DNA of 64,000 nucleotides from Sphingomonas sp. ERG5 (GCF_000803065.1 NZ_JSXI01000001.1:248001-312000); one strand, 5' to 3'. Counted from the first letter of the stretch, positions 1 to 9,868 are shown. Numbers and translations are program-made. Notes: generated from the sequence alone by a model not told the origin.

Positions 1-2
1 GC

Positions 3-1655
3 GACGGCGCAGCTCAGTTGATCCCCAACGCGCTGGGCGACCTGCTGACTCCCTCGGCGGTCGCGATCGACGACAGCGGCGCGGTGATCATCGGCATGGC
101 CGCGCGCGAGCGCCAGTCGACTCATCCGACCTCGACCGTCACCGCGTTCAAACGCTGGATGGGCACGCGCCAGACCGTCACGCTTGGCGGCAAGACCTTC
201 ACTGCCGAGGATCTGTCGGCGATCATGCTGTCCGCCCTGAAAGCTGATGCGGAGGCCTTTCTCGGAGAGCCAGTGACCAGCGCGGTGATCACCGTCCCGG
301 CCTATTTCAACGACCGCCAGCGCAAGGCGACGCGCCGCGCGGGCGAGCTGGCCGGGTTGACCGTCGAACGGCTGATCAATGAACCCACCGCCGCTGCGCT
401 CGCTTATGGGATTCAGGATCGCTCCGAAAAGGAGCCGTTCCTGGTGTTCGACCTTGGCGGCGGCACGTTCGACGTGTCGATCGTGGAGATTTTCGACGGC
501 GTGGTCGAAGTGCGCGCCTCGGCCGGCGACAATCGGCTGGGCGGCGAGGACTTCAACGACACGATCATCGACATCGCCCGCCCACGCATCGACCCCGAAG
601 GTCGGCTGATCGAAATCGACCCGCTGGTGCTGCACGAATTGCTGCGCGCCGCCGCCGAACGCTGCCGCCGGGGTCTGAGCGAACAGGAGGAAGCGAGCTT
701 CACCATCACCTCGGGCGATCGCCAGTTCGCCACCACCGTCACCGCGGGCGAGTTCGAGGCGCAGGCAGCACCTTTGCTGGCGAAGCTGCGCGATCCCGTG
801 CTGCGCTCGCTGCGTGACAGCGACATCCGCGTCGAGACGCTGAGCGAAGTGATCCTGGTCGGCGGCGCAACGCGCATGCCGATCGTGCGCAAGACGATCA
901 CGCGCATGTTCGGTCGCTTTCCCAATGCGGCGGTTCACCCCGATCATGCCGTGGCGCTCGGCGCCGCGGTGCAGGGCGGACTCAAGTCGCGCGATGCCGA
1001 TCTGGAAGAGATTCGCCTCACCGATGTGTGCCCGTTCACGCTCGGCGTCGACAACAGCGCGCCCGACGGACGCGGCGGGTTCCGCCACGGCCTGTTCTCG
1101 CCAATCATCGAGCGCAACACGCCGATCCCTGCGAGCCGGGTCAGCTATTATTCCACCTTGACCGACAATCAGCGCAACGTCGAATTCGGCATCTATCAAG
1201 GCGAAGCGCGCGAGGTGCAGGGCAATGTAAAGCTCGGCGCGATCAAGGTGCCGGTGCCGCCGGCGCCCGCCGGCCATGTTCATGTCGAATGCCGCTTCAG
1301 CTACGACACCAGCGGCCTGCTCGAAGTCGATATCAGCGTTCCGGCATCCGGTCTGGTGCGCAACCTGGTGCTGATGGACGATGACGACGCACCCAATGCC
1401 GAGGAGGTCGAGGCGCGGCGCAAGGTGCTCGCCGCACTGAAACGCCACCCGCGCGAGGACAGCCATAACATGGCGGTGCTGGCCCGCGCCGCGCGCTGCT
1501 ATGAAAGCTTTATCGGCGAGCGCCGCGATATGGTCGGCAAATGGACCGCCCAGTTCGAATCCGCGCTCGACGGGCAGGACCCGCGCGCGATCGACACGGC
1601 GCGCGCGCAGTTCGAGGATGCGCTCAACCAGCTCGAGGGCGACCGCTATCTATGA
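3..1655 (+). CDS. hscC: Hsp70-family chaperone, HscC type (5' end outside window)
   Basis: ATP-driven cytosolic chaperone of the HscC branch of Hsp70. The frame is open to the left edge. The in-frame TTG at 18 lies inside the ATPase domain (LIPNALGDLLTPS), so the true start and the first phosphate loop are upstream. Visible Hsp70 motifs are the linker INEPTAAALAYG, the phosphate-2 loop DLGGGTFDVS and the adenosine loop GGATRMP, followed by a beta substrate-binding part and a short helical lid. About 550 residues are seen, which suits HscC (shorter than DnaK). It overlaps the next gene by 4 bp (ATGA), so the two are translationally coupled. Known HscC proteins work with dedicated J-proteins (DjlB/DjlC in E. 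coli), which matches the neighbour. Confidence 0.93.
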   Translation, partial: DGAAQLIPNALGDLLTPSAVAIDDSGAVIIGMAARERQSTHPTSTVTAFKRWMGTRQTVTLGGKTFTAEDLSAIMLSALKADAEAFLGEPVTSAVITVPAYFNDRQRKATRRAGELAGLTVERLINEPTAAALAYGIQDRSEKEPFLVFDLGGGTFDVSIVEIFDGVVEVRASAGDNRLGGEDFNDTIIDIARPRIDPEGRLIEIDPLVLHELLRAAAERCRRGLSEQEEASFTITSGDRQFATTVTAGEFEAQAAPLLAKLRDPVLRSLRDSDIRVETLSEVILVGGATRMPIVRKTITRMFGRFPNAAVHPDHAVALGAAVQGGLKSRDADLEEIRLTDVCPFTLGVDNSAPDGRGGFRHGLFSPIIERNTPIPASRVSYYSTLTDNQRNVEFGIYQGEAREVQGNVKLGAIKVPVPPAPAGHVHVECRFSYDTSGLLEVDISVPASGLVRNLVLMDDDDAPNAEEVEARRKVLAALKRHPREDSHNMAVLARAARCYESFIGERRDMVGKWTAQFESALDGQDPRAIDTARAQFEDALNQLEGDRYL

Positions 1656-3442
1656 GCCGCCTCTACGGCATCTGGCGGACACTCGGCATAGAGAAGACCC
1701 GCGAGGTATCGGCGATCCGCGCCGCTTATGCCCGGGCGCTGAAAGCGTTCGAGATCGATGAAGACCCGGCGCGCTATGCCGCGCTGCGCGATGCCCGTGA
1801 CGCCGCGCTTGCTCACGCCCGCCAGCCGCAATCCGATGTGCCGGACGACGAGGAGAGCGACAATCTGGAGGATGAGCCGGAGGACCTCATCGCGCCCGGC
1901 ATTGTGATTCCACTACCCGATTTCACGACCGGCTTCGATGCCCCGACCCTGGTCGACGCGCCGGCGCCGGCCGCGCCGATCTCGATCACGCCGATCGCGC
2001 CGGCGGTCGATTTCCGGCCCGCCCCAAGCGAGCCTGTACCGCCCGCCGGCGTGCGAACCCTGCCGCTGGTCGAGGTCACGCTGACGCCGCCGGTTCTCGA
2101 CCGCACCGAAGCGCCGCCGCTCCGGCTCGTCAACGGCCTCCCCGCCGGGTTCGCCGAAGCAATGGACCAGCGCTACAATGCCGTGCTGGGCTTGCTCTTC
2201 CCGCAGGATGAGCGCCGTCATTATCTGCTCGACGGTCGCGATATGCGTCTCTTGCGCGAGCATGTCACCGTGCTGCTCGCCGATCCGCGCCTCGACGAAA
2301 TTGCTTTTCGCGAGGATGCCGATCGCTGGTTCGCCAATGTCGTCGCGCAATCCATCCCGCGCTCCGACCCGATCCTCGACCGGGTGATGGAGGCATTCGG
2401 CTGGCTCGCCAGTCGCGGTCGGATCGACCAGTCCCCGGCGGTCGCCGCGATCGTCGCGCGCCATGACTCGCTCGCCTTCGCCGACGAAGTGCGGGAAAAA
2501 GGCCATGCATTGAATTCGGCCTGGCGCGAACTGACAAAACCGGCAGGCGAAAACAGCCGCAGGGGCACCGGCGTCAACGGCACGAAGGTCAGGCAGTTGC
2601 TGGCGAAGATCAGGCGCGATCATCCCGATCTGGAATCCCGCCTCGATGGGTATCGCGTATCCTTATGGGAACAACCGCAACCCAGCGCCTTTTTCGGGGA
2701 TTGGCGCACGATCGCGGTCGGCATCTGGCTGCTCATCATGGTGATCAGTGCAGTTGGCAAAAGCGGGGTGAATCTTGGTCCGGGCGATACCCGGCCGCCG
2801 GCCCCTGTCTTCGACCTGCGCAGCCCCGATCAGGCGTATATGGATATCGACGATCTGCTCCAGGATCTTGGCGGGCACTGGATCGACTATGACATGGTGA
2901 AGCGCCGTAATCCCGCCTTGTACGAACAACTCACCGCCGCGTGGAAAAGCGCGAAGGACAAGGGCGGCCGACCCGCCTTCTTCACCAACGCCCGCGCCAT
3001 GTTGATCGAGCGCTATTCAAATGGATTGCTCCAGGCTGATTATGACGCGCTGGTCCTGTATCGCCGTTTGTTTCTTGAAAGACTGAAGCAAGCGCGCGCA
3101 GCCGGATCGGCGGCATGCGAACAATATCTTACTGAAGGTACGAGCCCCTCGCTGCAAAATAATCTCGTGCTAAGCGAGCGCGAGCAGGAGGTGATCGCCC
3201 GGATACTCCTCGAAACCAACGCCGCGCCATCCGGTGCCAAGGATGAGATCAGGCACTACCGTGTCGATGGCGCGGTGGTCACGGCGGCGGCCAAACGCGC
3301 CGGCCTGTCGCGTGACCGGTTCAGCGAAGCGATGTTGGGAAAGGGCACGGCAAAGACCCATTGCAGCGCTACGATCGGCTTGCTTGAAACAGCCCTGAAG
3401 TTGCCGAAGGAACAGGGTCTGCCCCTGCTCCGCAATATGTAG
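1652..3442 (+). CDS. J-like membrane-anchored co-chaperone of HscC (degenerate J domain)
   Basis: 596 residues, starting at the ATG that overlaps the hscC stop; the frame is open further upstream but only over hscC. Residues about 6-55 resemble the J-domain of DjlB/DjlC-type HscC partners (LGIEKTREVSAIRAAYARAL, then DPARYAALRDARDAAL). The HPD tripeptide that stimulates Hsp70 ATPase is not visible: the loop reads KAFEIDED. A long acidic and proline-rich segment follows (about 65-165), then a folded region, one predicted membrane helix at about 353-371 (IAVGIWLLIMVISAV), and a C-terminal domain of about 220 residues that I do not recognise. The role as HscC partner is inferred from coupling and the J-like N-terminus. 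Confidence 0.75.
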   Translation: MSRLYGIWRTLGIEKTREVSAIRAAYARALKAFEIDEDPARYAALRDARDAALAHARQPQSDVPDDEESDNLEDEPEDLIAPGIVIPLPDFTTGFDAPTLVDAPAPAAPISITPIAPAVDFRPAPSEPVPPAGVRTLPLVEVTLTPPVLDRTEAPPLRLVNGLPAGFAEAMDQRYNAVLGLLFPQDERRHYLLDGRDMRLLREHVTVLLADPRLDEIAFREDADRWFANVVAQSIPRSDPILDRVMEAFGWLASRGRIDQSPAVAAIVARHDSLAFADEVREKGHALNSAWRELTKPAGENSRRGTGVNGTKVRQLLAKIRRDHPDLESRLDGYRVSLWEQPQPSAFFGDWRTIAVGIWLLIMVISAVGKSGVNLGPGDTRPPAPVFDLRSPDQAYMDIDDLLQDLGGHWIDYDMVKRRNPALYEQLTAAWKSAKDKGGRPAFFTNARAMLIERYSNGLLQADYDALVLYRRLFLERLKQARAAGSAACEQYLTEGTSPSLQNNLVLSEREQEVIARILLETNAAPSGAKDEIRHYRVDGAVVTAAAKRAGLSRDRFSEAMLGKGTAKTHCSATIGLLETALKLPKEQGLPLLRNM

Positions 3443-3444
3443 CG

Positions 3445-3463
3445 CCGGGATTGCCTGTCCCGG
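3445..3463 (+). terminator. Hairpin after the J-like gene
   Basis: A 6-bp perfect inverted repeat (CCGGGA / TCCCGG, 7-nt loop) sits 3 bp after the stop codon of the J-like gene. No T-run follows, so it is at most a weak intrinsic terminator or an mRNA 3'-end stabiliser. Confidence 0.3.
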
Positions 3464-3600
3464 ACGAAGAACGCACCGCAATTCACACGATTTCCGTGAC
3501 GTCATTTCGCTCCCGTCACTATTACTAGCGACAGACGCTCCGCACCACCTCCGGTACGATACGGGTTCAACATCCCGATATCCCTCAGGAAGGCCGCGTC

Positions 3601-5076
3601 ATGACGATGATTATGGTTGCACCGATCGATGCGCCGGACGGCGCGCTGTTCGGCCACGGCGTCAATCAGCTGACCGGCGAGCGCATCGCCGTCAGCTGCG
3701 TGCAGAATCTCCCCGCCCCGGTGATCTCGGTGCCATCCGACAGCGGCGATCACACCACCACGCTGATCGTGCAGGACAGCGCGAGCTATTCGCAGTTGAT
3801 GAGCACGGTCGCCAATCTGAGCGCGTCGGGCGTCAGCTGGTCGGCATCGGCATCGGTGTCCTATCTGCGCGAACAGGCGAACAGCGACACGACGGTCACG
3901 CTCACCTGGACCCGGATCGCGCGCACTCAGGACCGCATGGTCGACTGGACCAGCGCGACGATCGCGCCCGATGCGCTCGCCCTGCTCAGGAACCAGGGCG
4001 TCGACGCCTTCCTGGCCAAATATGGCACGCACTGCATCATCGGCATCGCCTATGGCGGTTCCTTCTCGGGCTATTCGCGGATCGAGACGCAATCGGTCAG
4101 CGACAAGGAACAGCTCAAGGCGTCGATCAGCGGATCGGTCTCCGGCTTTGGGGTGAACGGGTCGGTCTCCGCCAGCTTCGAGCAGGATTTGCAGAGCAGC
4201 AACATCCACTTCACCTCCTCGCAGGACAGCAACGTGGTCGGCGCCGCGCCGATCTCGTTCACCGGCCTCGACATTGCGGGGATGCAGAACGCGGTCAGGG
4301 CTTTCGCGCCAAGCGCCAACGGCCCCCTGCCCGGCGTCAGCGGCGCGCCGGTCGCCTTGGTCTGTGTGAGCTGGAACGAATTCGCCGACATCGCCACTGC
4401 GCTGGGCAGCAATGTCGGCGCGATCGGCCTCACCACCGAGGAGCATGCGCTGCTCGCACTCTCCTCTGAATATTCCGCGCTGACCTATGTCGCCGGCACC
4501 GCCGCCAGCTTGCAGAATTCTCCCGCGGTCATCCCGGCCTATGGACCGCTGCTGGCCCGGCTCGGCGACACGGCCGATCGCGCACGCACCACCATCGCCC
4601 AGCTGACGCTGCAGAATGTCCGCGACTTCGCCAGCAGCGGCACCGGAAGCTATGTCCTCGCCGCGACGCTCAAGCCGCAAACCGACCGGATCGGCAACGG
4701 CTATGGCGAGATCCAGGTCAGCTATTCGCTCGACTGGGCGTTCAACAACGCAAGCAGCACCTTTACCCGGCTGCTCCAGCCCGGCGGCGGCGAACAGAAT
4801 CTGGGCGGGTTCAATCACTATCGCGCCGAGGGCAATGACGATGGCGATCAGGTCCTGAGCCTGCTCTATACCTTCGACCGCGACGCCAATGGCGTCCCCT
4901 TTATCGGGGCGCGGCTGCACTTTCAGGATCCTTATGCCCCTGAAGCGACTCAGCAGCAGGATTTCGGCAATGGGCGGCAATTGCTCAACCAGACGGCGAT
5001 CCTCTCCTACACCGCCGCCTGGCCCGATTATCCGTGGAACCAGATCACCATCACCCTGGTCCCGCCGACGGGCTGA
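3601..5076 (+). CDS. MACPF/perforin-like domain protein
   Basis: 491 residues without an obvious signal peptide. The segment FLAKYGTHCIIGIAYGGSF (about 138-155) matches the MACPF signature idea (Y-G-T-H followed by a small/hydrophobic strand). It is flanked by Ser/Gly/Thr-rich alternating stretches (SASASVSYL at 82-89; SISGSVSGFGVNGSVSASF at about 170-188) that look like the amphipathic membrane-hairpin segments of pore-forming proteins. The C-terminal third (from about 340) is a separate beta-rich domain with no visible homology. The ATG at 3601 has AGGA upstream; ATG 3607 is an alternative. No secretion system is next to it. Function as toxin, defence or interbacterial pore is open; family assignment is by motif only. 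Confidence 0.6.
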   Translation: MTMIMVAPIDAPDGALFGHGVNQLTGERIAVSCVQNLPAPVISVPSDSGDHTTTLIVQDSASYSQLMSTVANLSASGVSWSASASVSYLREQANSDTTVTLTWTRIARTQDRMVDWTSATIAPDALALLRNQGVDAFLAKYGTHCIIGIAYGGSFSGYSRIETQSVSDKEQLKASISGSVSGFGVNGSVSASFEQDLQSSNIHFTSSQDSNVVGAAPISFTGLDIAGMQNAVRAFAPSANGPLPGVSGAPVALVCVSWNEFADIATALGSNVGAIGLTTEEHALLALSSEYSALTYVAGTAASLQNSPAVIPAYGPLLARLGDTADRARTTIAQLTLQNVRDFASSGTGSYVLAATLKPQTDRIGNGYGEIQVSYSLDWAFNNASSTFTRLLQPGGGEQNLGGFNHYRAEGNDDGDQVLSLLYTFDRDANGVPFIGARLHFQDPYAPEATQQQDFGNGRQLLNQTAILSYTAAWPDYPWNQITITLVPPTG

Positions 5077-5180
5077 TCCGGGAGGGTCACCGGGCAAGTC
5101 GATTTAATCATTGTCATTGGTCTACGACAGGAGCGGTTCAGGATCTGAAGCGTATTAGGGGCAGGCGAAGGAAGACCGAT

Positions 5181-6797
5181 ATGCGCGCAAGCTCCTTATC
5201 CGCCCTGCTGCTCACGATCATCGCCACGCCCGCGGTCGCCGCGCCTGGAGCGCAGACCACTGCCGCATGGGCAAACCGACTGACCTGGGGCGTGTCGGCG
5301 GCGACCATCAACGGCGCGCAGCCCGGCAGCGGCCATTGGCTCGATGCGCAGCTCAAGCGCCCGGACGACACGCTCCCCTCCGAGGTCAGCGCCCAGATCG
5401 CCGCAATGCAGATCAGCCGCAAGCCCTTGGCGGCGCTGGTCGTCGATGAGGATGCGGCGCTCCGCTACGCCAACAAGCTCGCTGACCCGGCTCAGAGAGA
5501 CGCCGCGCGCAAGGCATATCAGCATGACATGAACAATCTCGCCACTGAGGCGGCGACGCGATCACTGCTGCGCGACCTTTATGCGCCCGACCAGCTGCGC
5601 GAGCAGCTGACCTGGTTCTGGTTCAACCATTTCAACGTCCAGGCGCAGAAACGCGACATCCGCGCGATGATCGGCGATTATGAGGACAGGATACGGGACC
5701 ATTCGCTGGGCAAGTTCCGCGATTTGCTGGAGGCGACGCTCAAGCACCCTGCCATGTTGCGATACCTCGACAATGATCAGAACGCGGCAAACCATATCAA
5801 CGAGAATTACGCGCGTGAGATCATGGAGCTTCACTCGATGGGCGTCGGGTCGGGCTATACCCAAAAGGACGTACAGGAACTGGCCCGCATCCTGACGGGC
5901 GTGGGCGTGGATCTCAACGCCACGGATCCCAGGCTCAGCCCGCAACGTCAGGCGCTCTACCGCCGCGCCGGGCTGTTCGAGTTCAATCCCAATCGCCATG
6001 ATTTCGGTGACAAGCTGTTCCTCGGTCACACGATCAAGGGCAGTGGTTTCGCCGAGGTCGAAGAGGCGCTCGACCTGATCGCCAGATCACCGGCAACCGC
6101 GCATCATATCTCCGAACAGCTCGCGACCTATTTCATCGGCGACACGCCGCCGGCTGCCGTTGTCGATCGCATGACCGCGACATGGCGGCGGAGCGATGGC
6201 GACATCGCGGCCGTTCTGCGCACCATGATCCACGCGCCCGACTTCAGCCAGTCGTTCGGCACGGCGTTCAAGGACCCCATGCACTATGCGATTTCCGCCG
6301 TCCGCCTGATGTACGGCAACACGATGGTCGTGAACACTCAACCGATCATTGGCTGGCTCAACCGCATGGGTGAAGGTCTTTACACGCGCGAGACGCCCGA
6401 CGGTTTTCCGATGGCCTCGGCGGCCTGGACCGGGCCGGGCCAGATGTCGGTGCGGTTCGAGATCGCCCGGCAGATCGGCGCCGGCCCGGCCGGGTTGTTC
6501 AAACCTCCCGCACCCCCTGTTGCTGCCGGCATGGGGATGACGGACGCGCCGGCGGCGATCGGCCCGATGACATCGACGATGATGGCGTCCGGCGCTGAAC
6601 CGATCGCCGCTCGTCCTCCGGCACTGGCACCGCCCACGGCTTCGACGCCGCCCCTCCCCAGGCTGCGGAACGCCGCTTACTATAACGACATCGCCCCCGT
6701 GCTGGGCGGACAGACCCGGTCGGCACTGACTCAGGCAACCACGCCGCAGGAATGGAATGAATTGTTCCTGTCATCGCCCGAGTTCATGCACCGCTGA
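5181..6797 (+). CDS. DUF1800 family secreted protein
   Basis: 538 residues. The start ATG at 5181 has an AGGAAG ribosome site and opens a clean Sec signal peptide (MRASSLSALLLTIIATPAVA). The core matches DUF1800: YAPDQLREQLTWFWFNHFNV, HPAMLRYLDNDQN, NENYAREIMELHSMGVG and YTQKDVQELARILTG. Near the C-terminus there is a low-complexity Pro/Ala/Met-rich stretch (about residues 435-500) before a short conserved tail. DUF1800 genes are nearly always followed by a DUF1501 gene, as here (49 bp gap). Their joint biochemical role is not established. Confidence 0.9.
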   Translation: MRASSLSALLLTIIATPAVAAPGAQTTAAWANRLTWGVSAATINGAQPGSGHWLDAQLKRPDDTLPSEVSAQIAAMQISRKPLAALVVDEDAALRYANKLADPAQRDAARKAYQHDMNNLATEAATRSLLRDLYAPDQLREQLTWFWFNHFNVQAQKRDIRAMIGDYEDRIRDHSLGKFRDLLEATLKHPAMLRYLDNDQNAANHINENYAREIMELHSMGVGSGYTQKDVQELARILTGVGVDLNATDPRLSPQRQALYRRAGLFEFNPNRHDFGDKLFLGHTIKGSGFAEVEEALDLIARSPATAHHISEQLATYFIGDTPPAAVVDRMTATWRRSDGDIAAVLRTMIHAPDFSQSFGTAFKDPMHYAISAVRLMYGNTMVVNTQPIIGWLNRMGEGLYTRETPDGFPMASAAWTGPGQMSVRFEIARQIGAGPAGLFKPPAPPVAAGMGMTDAPAAIGPMTSTMMASGAEPIAARPPALAPPTASTPPLPRLRNAAYYNDIAPVLGGQTRSALTQATTPQEWNELFLSSPEFMHR

Positions 6798-6846
6798 CAG
6801 GGATGGGACTAAAACGACTTGGGGGCTACGCGAATGGAGAAGGCTA

Positions 6847-8061
6847 ATGCTGCTCGATCGTCGTGAACTCATCGCTGCCGCCGCTATCGTGGCGCCGCTG
6901 GTTATCGCCGGACGCGCTTTCGCCGCGCCGCAGGCCGGGAGCCGGATGCTCGTCGTGTTCCTGCGCGGCGCCTATGACGCCGTGAACATCATCGCGCCGA
7001 CGGGGAGCGATTTCTATCACATCTCGCGCCCGACCATCGCGCTGGGCAAGCCCAATCCGACTGACCCCAACGCTCCGATTGCGCTCGACGCCGACTGGAG
7101 CCTGCACCCGGCGCTCCGGGAGTCGATCTATCCGCTGTGGCAGAAGAAACAGATCGCCTTCATACCCTTTGTCGGCACCGACGACATGAGCCGCAGCCAT
7201 TTCGAAACTCAGGACACGATCGAACTCGGCCAGCCGATCGGCGGCCATCGTAACTATAATTCCGGGTTCATGGCGCGGCTCGCCTCGGCGCTCGGGCGGG
7301 ACAAGCCGATCTCGTTCACCGATCAGCTGCCGCTTTGCTTTCGCGGCGGGCCGGTGATCCCGAACGTCGCACTGGCCGCCGTCGGATCGAAACCGGCCGT
7401 CCCCTCAAAGGATGCCGCACTGATCGCCGCCATGTACCAGGGCCAGCATAACGGCGCGAACGACCTTGGCGGTTCAGTCGCCAAAGGGTTCCAGGTGCGT
7501 GATGCCGTGTTCAAGACCGTCGACGAAGAAATGAAACAGGCGAGCCGCGGCGCGGTGAGTCCCAAGGGCTTCGAAGCGTCGGCCCGGCACATCGGGCGGC
7601 TGATGCGCGACCAGTTCAACCTCGCCTTTGTCGATGTCGGCGGATGGGATACCCATGTCAACCAGGGCGGGGCGCAGGGGTATCTGGCGACGCATATCGG
7701 CGAGTTGGGACGTGGACTTGCCGGGTTCGCCAACGAGATCGGCGCTGATGCCTGGCGAAACACGACGGTCGTCGTCGTCTCCGAGTTCGGCCGTACCTTC
7801 CACGAAAACGGGGACAAGGGCACCGACCATGGTCATGGCAGCATTTATTGGGTGATGGGCGGCGGCGTGCATGGCGGGCGCATGGCCGGGCCGCAGGTTG
7901 CGCTATCGCAAGCGACGCTCAACCAGGGCCGCGACCTCCCCGTATTGACCGATTACCGCTCCATGATCGGCGGGCTCGCGGCGCGACAATTTGGTCTGGG
8001 TGGCGACCGGCTTGCCACGGTGTTTCCAGCAGTCAAGCCAGTCGACTTGTCACTCGCCTGA
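6847..8061 (+). CDS. DUF1501 family protein (Tat-type signal)
   Basis: 404 residues. The ATG at 6847 has a strong GGAGAAGG site and gives a twin-arginine-like leader (LDRRELIAAAAIVAPLVIAG). DUF1501 hallmarks are visible: VFLRGAYDAVNII, SRSHFETQD, FVDVGGWDTHVNQ, VVVVSEFGRTF and DHGHGSIYWVMGGGVHGG. The conserved Asp/His residues resemble the alkaline-phosphatase/sulfatase fold to which DUF1501 belongs. It is the usual partner of the preceding DUF1800 gene and very likely shares its transcript. Confidence 0.92.
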   Translation: MLLDRRELIAAAAIVAPLVIAGRAFAAPQAGSRMLVVFLRGAYDAVNIIAPTGSDFYHISRPTIALGKPNPTDPNAPIALDADWSLHPALRESIYPLWQKKQIAFIPFVGTDDMSRSHFETQDTIELGQPIGGHRNYNSGFMARLASALGRDKPISFTDQLPLCFRGGPVIPNVALAAVGSKPAVPSKDAALIAAMYQGQHNGANDLGGSVAKGFQVRDAVFKTVDEEMKQASRGAVSPKGFEASARHIGRLMRDQFNLAFVDVGGWDTHVNQGGAQGYLATHIGELGRGLAGFANEIGADAWRNTTVVVVSEFGRTFHENGDKGTDHGHGSIYWVMGGGVHGGRMAGPQVALSQATLNQGRDLPVLTDYRSMIGGLAARQFGLGGDRLATVFPAVKPVDLSLA

Positions 8062-8171
8062 CTCGCGCCAGACTCATGATCGGACGTGCCGGGCGGTCGA
8101 GTTCTTTACCATCGAACGCGGCTCGTTCAGGAAGCGGCTGAACCGAAAACTGCGTCGACGGGCGGGGATAT

Positions 8172-9173
8172 ATGCGATTCGATATAGGGCGGGCGATGGT
8201 CGGCATTGTGATGGCGCCCGCTCTGCTGATGCCGGCAGCCGCGATGACCTCGCAAAAGAAGCCGGCCACGGTCCTCGTGCGCCATGAAGCGGTGGTCGAC
8301 CAGGACATCGCGCGGTTCTGGCGGGCGTTCGATGCAATAAACGCCACATCCGATCCGGCCGAGCGCCTGCGCCTGATCCAGACGATGTATATCGACCCCG
8401 GCACGCCCGGTTTGCACGCGCTCATGGCGGCGCGCCGTTACACGGCACAGCAATATGTCGAGGCAATCGTCGGATGGCCCAAATTCTGGACATCGGTCAG
8501 GCCGCTTACGGCCCGTTCGCGTCAGGCCGTCGGGACATTGACCGGCGATGTCGCCAAATTCCGCCGCCTGTATCCGGACCTCCGCCCGGCAACGATCACT
8601 TATGCCATCGGCGTCCTGCGCACCGGCGGCACGACGGTTGGCGACAAGGTGCTGATCGGCGCGGAACTGGCGCTCGGGGACGACAGCGTCGATGTATCGG
8701 AATTGCCCGAACCGCTCCGCTCGCGCCTGACCGTCTTCTTCAAGTCCGGGCCGTTCGCGAACAATGCCCAGAACAACATCCACGAATATGTGCACACCCA
8801 GCAGCAGGAGACGCAGGGCAGTTTGCAGCAACAGGCGTTGCGCGAGGGCGTGGCGGAATTGGTCGCCGAATTGATCACCAACCGCAAACCCGCACTGCCT
8901 GTATATACTTATGGTCCGGCGCATGATGCCGCGATCAAGGCGCGCTTCAGGAGCGAGAGGGACGGCGGCAATTATGACAATTGGCTGTGGAACAGTGCGA
9001 AAAACAGCTTCGGGGTGAGCGATGTCGGTTATTACGCCGGCTACCGCATTGCCCGAAGCTATTATGACAAGGCGCGGGACAAACGCGCCGCCGTAAAGAC
9101 GCTGATCGAACTGCCCTATGACAACGCAGCGGCTGTCCGCGCGCTTGTCGATCGTTCGGGTTATTTCGAATGA
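8172..9173 (+). CDS. Putative zinc metalloprotease, DUF2268/GldB-like
   Basis: 333 residues with an N-terminal hydrophobic leader (about 5-24), so probably exported. The zinc site HEYVH lies at 204-208 and is followed by REGVAEL (Glu at about 225), the third-ligand region. The C-terminal half has the pattern GYYAGYRIARSYYDKARDKRAAVKTLIEL, and DUF2268 and GldB-like predicted proteases also end this way. It lies 110 bp downstream of the DUF1501 gene on the same strand and may belong to that transcript. Substrate unknown. Confidence 0.7.
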   Translation: MRFDIGRAMVGIVMAPALLMPAAAMTSQKKPATVLVRHEAVVDQDIARFWRAFDAINATSDPAERLRLIQTMYIDPGTPGLHALMAARRYTAQQYVEAIVGWPKFWTSVRPLTARSRQAVGTLTGDVAKFRRLYPDLRPATITYAIGVLRTGGTTVGDKVLIGAELALGDDSVDVSELPEPLRSRLTVFFKSGPFANNAQNNIHEYVHTQQQETQGSLQQQALREGVAELVAELITNRKPALPVYTYGPAHDAAIKARFRSERDGGNYDNWLWNSAKNSFGVSDVGYYAGYRIARSYYDKARDKRAAVKTLIELPYDNAAAVRALVDRSGYFE

Positions 9174-9450
9174 GGACTTACGGCCAGTCGCGCCGCCGCA
9201 CCGCCCAATAAATCAGACACCCGACGGCGAATACCGGCGGCGCTATCAACATGCCGACGACCTGAAGCAGTGCGATCCCCAGGGCACTCCGGCTGCTCCA
9301 TTGGCGTGCGCTTCACCACCCTCCCCGTCCGCGCCTTGACGCGCTCTGACCGTCGGCGGTTTCGCCGTTGAGCGGGACAAGGATGACAGAAGAGTCCGCG
9401 ATGTCATATGGTCGATTTCGGAGAGAATCACTTGTTGGGGAGCATGCGCC

Positions 9451-9837
9451 GTGATCGACCATCTGGGTATCAGAGCAACCGATTTTGAGGCATCCCGACG
9501 CTTCTACGATGCCGCACTGGCGGCGATGGGCATCGTCCCAGTGATGGAAGTCACGCCCGAACAATCGGGAGGGTATCATGGCATCGGCTATGGCAGGAAT
9601 GGCAAGCCGACCTTCTGGCTGGGCAATAACGGCCCCGTTGGAGACGGCATCCATGTCGCCCTCTCCGCCGTCTCCCGCGCCGAAGTCGACGCCTTCCATC
9701 AGGCGGCATTGGCGGCGGGCGGACGGGACAATGGTCCGCCCGGGATCCGCGCGCATTATCATCCGACCTATTATGGCGCCTTTGTCCTCGATCCCGACGG
9801 CATCAATGTCGAGGCGGTCTGCCACGCCCCGGAATGA
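9451..9837 (+). CDS. VOC (glyoxalase/bleomycin-resistance fold) protein
   Basis: 128 residues starting with GTG. The first strand MIDHLGIRATDFEASRRFYDAAL and the last DPDGINVEAVCH carry the usual VOC metal-site positions (His near the N-terminus, Glu in the final strand). A central FWLGNNG and HVALSA follow the betaalphabetabetabeta repeat. Single-domain members act as dimers in metal-dependent lyase, dioxygenase or drug-binding roles; the substrate cannot be told from sequence. It is convergent with the next gene. Confidence 0.85.
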   Translation: MIDHLGIRATDFEASRRFYDAALAAMGIVPVMEVTPEQSGGYHGIGYGRNGKPTFWLGNNGPVGDGIHVALSAVSRAEVDAFHQAALAAGGRDNGPPGIRAHYHPTYYGAFVLDPDGINVEAVCHAPE

Positions 9838-9868
9838 CCACTGGTCGGACGCCCGCGGTTAAGCTGTC

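Noticed and set aside
3502..5097. 531-codon minus-strand ORF opposite the MACPF-like gene
   Set aside because: Low-complexity Arg/Gly/Asp composition, no motif, fully antisense to a better-supported gene.
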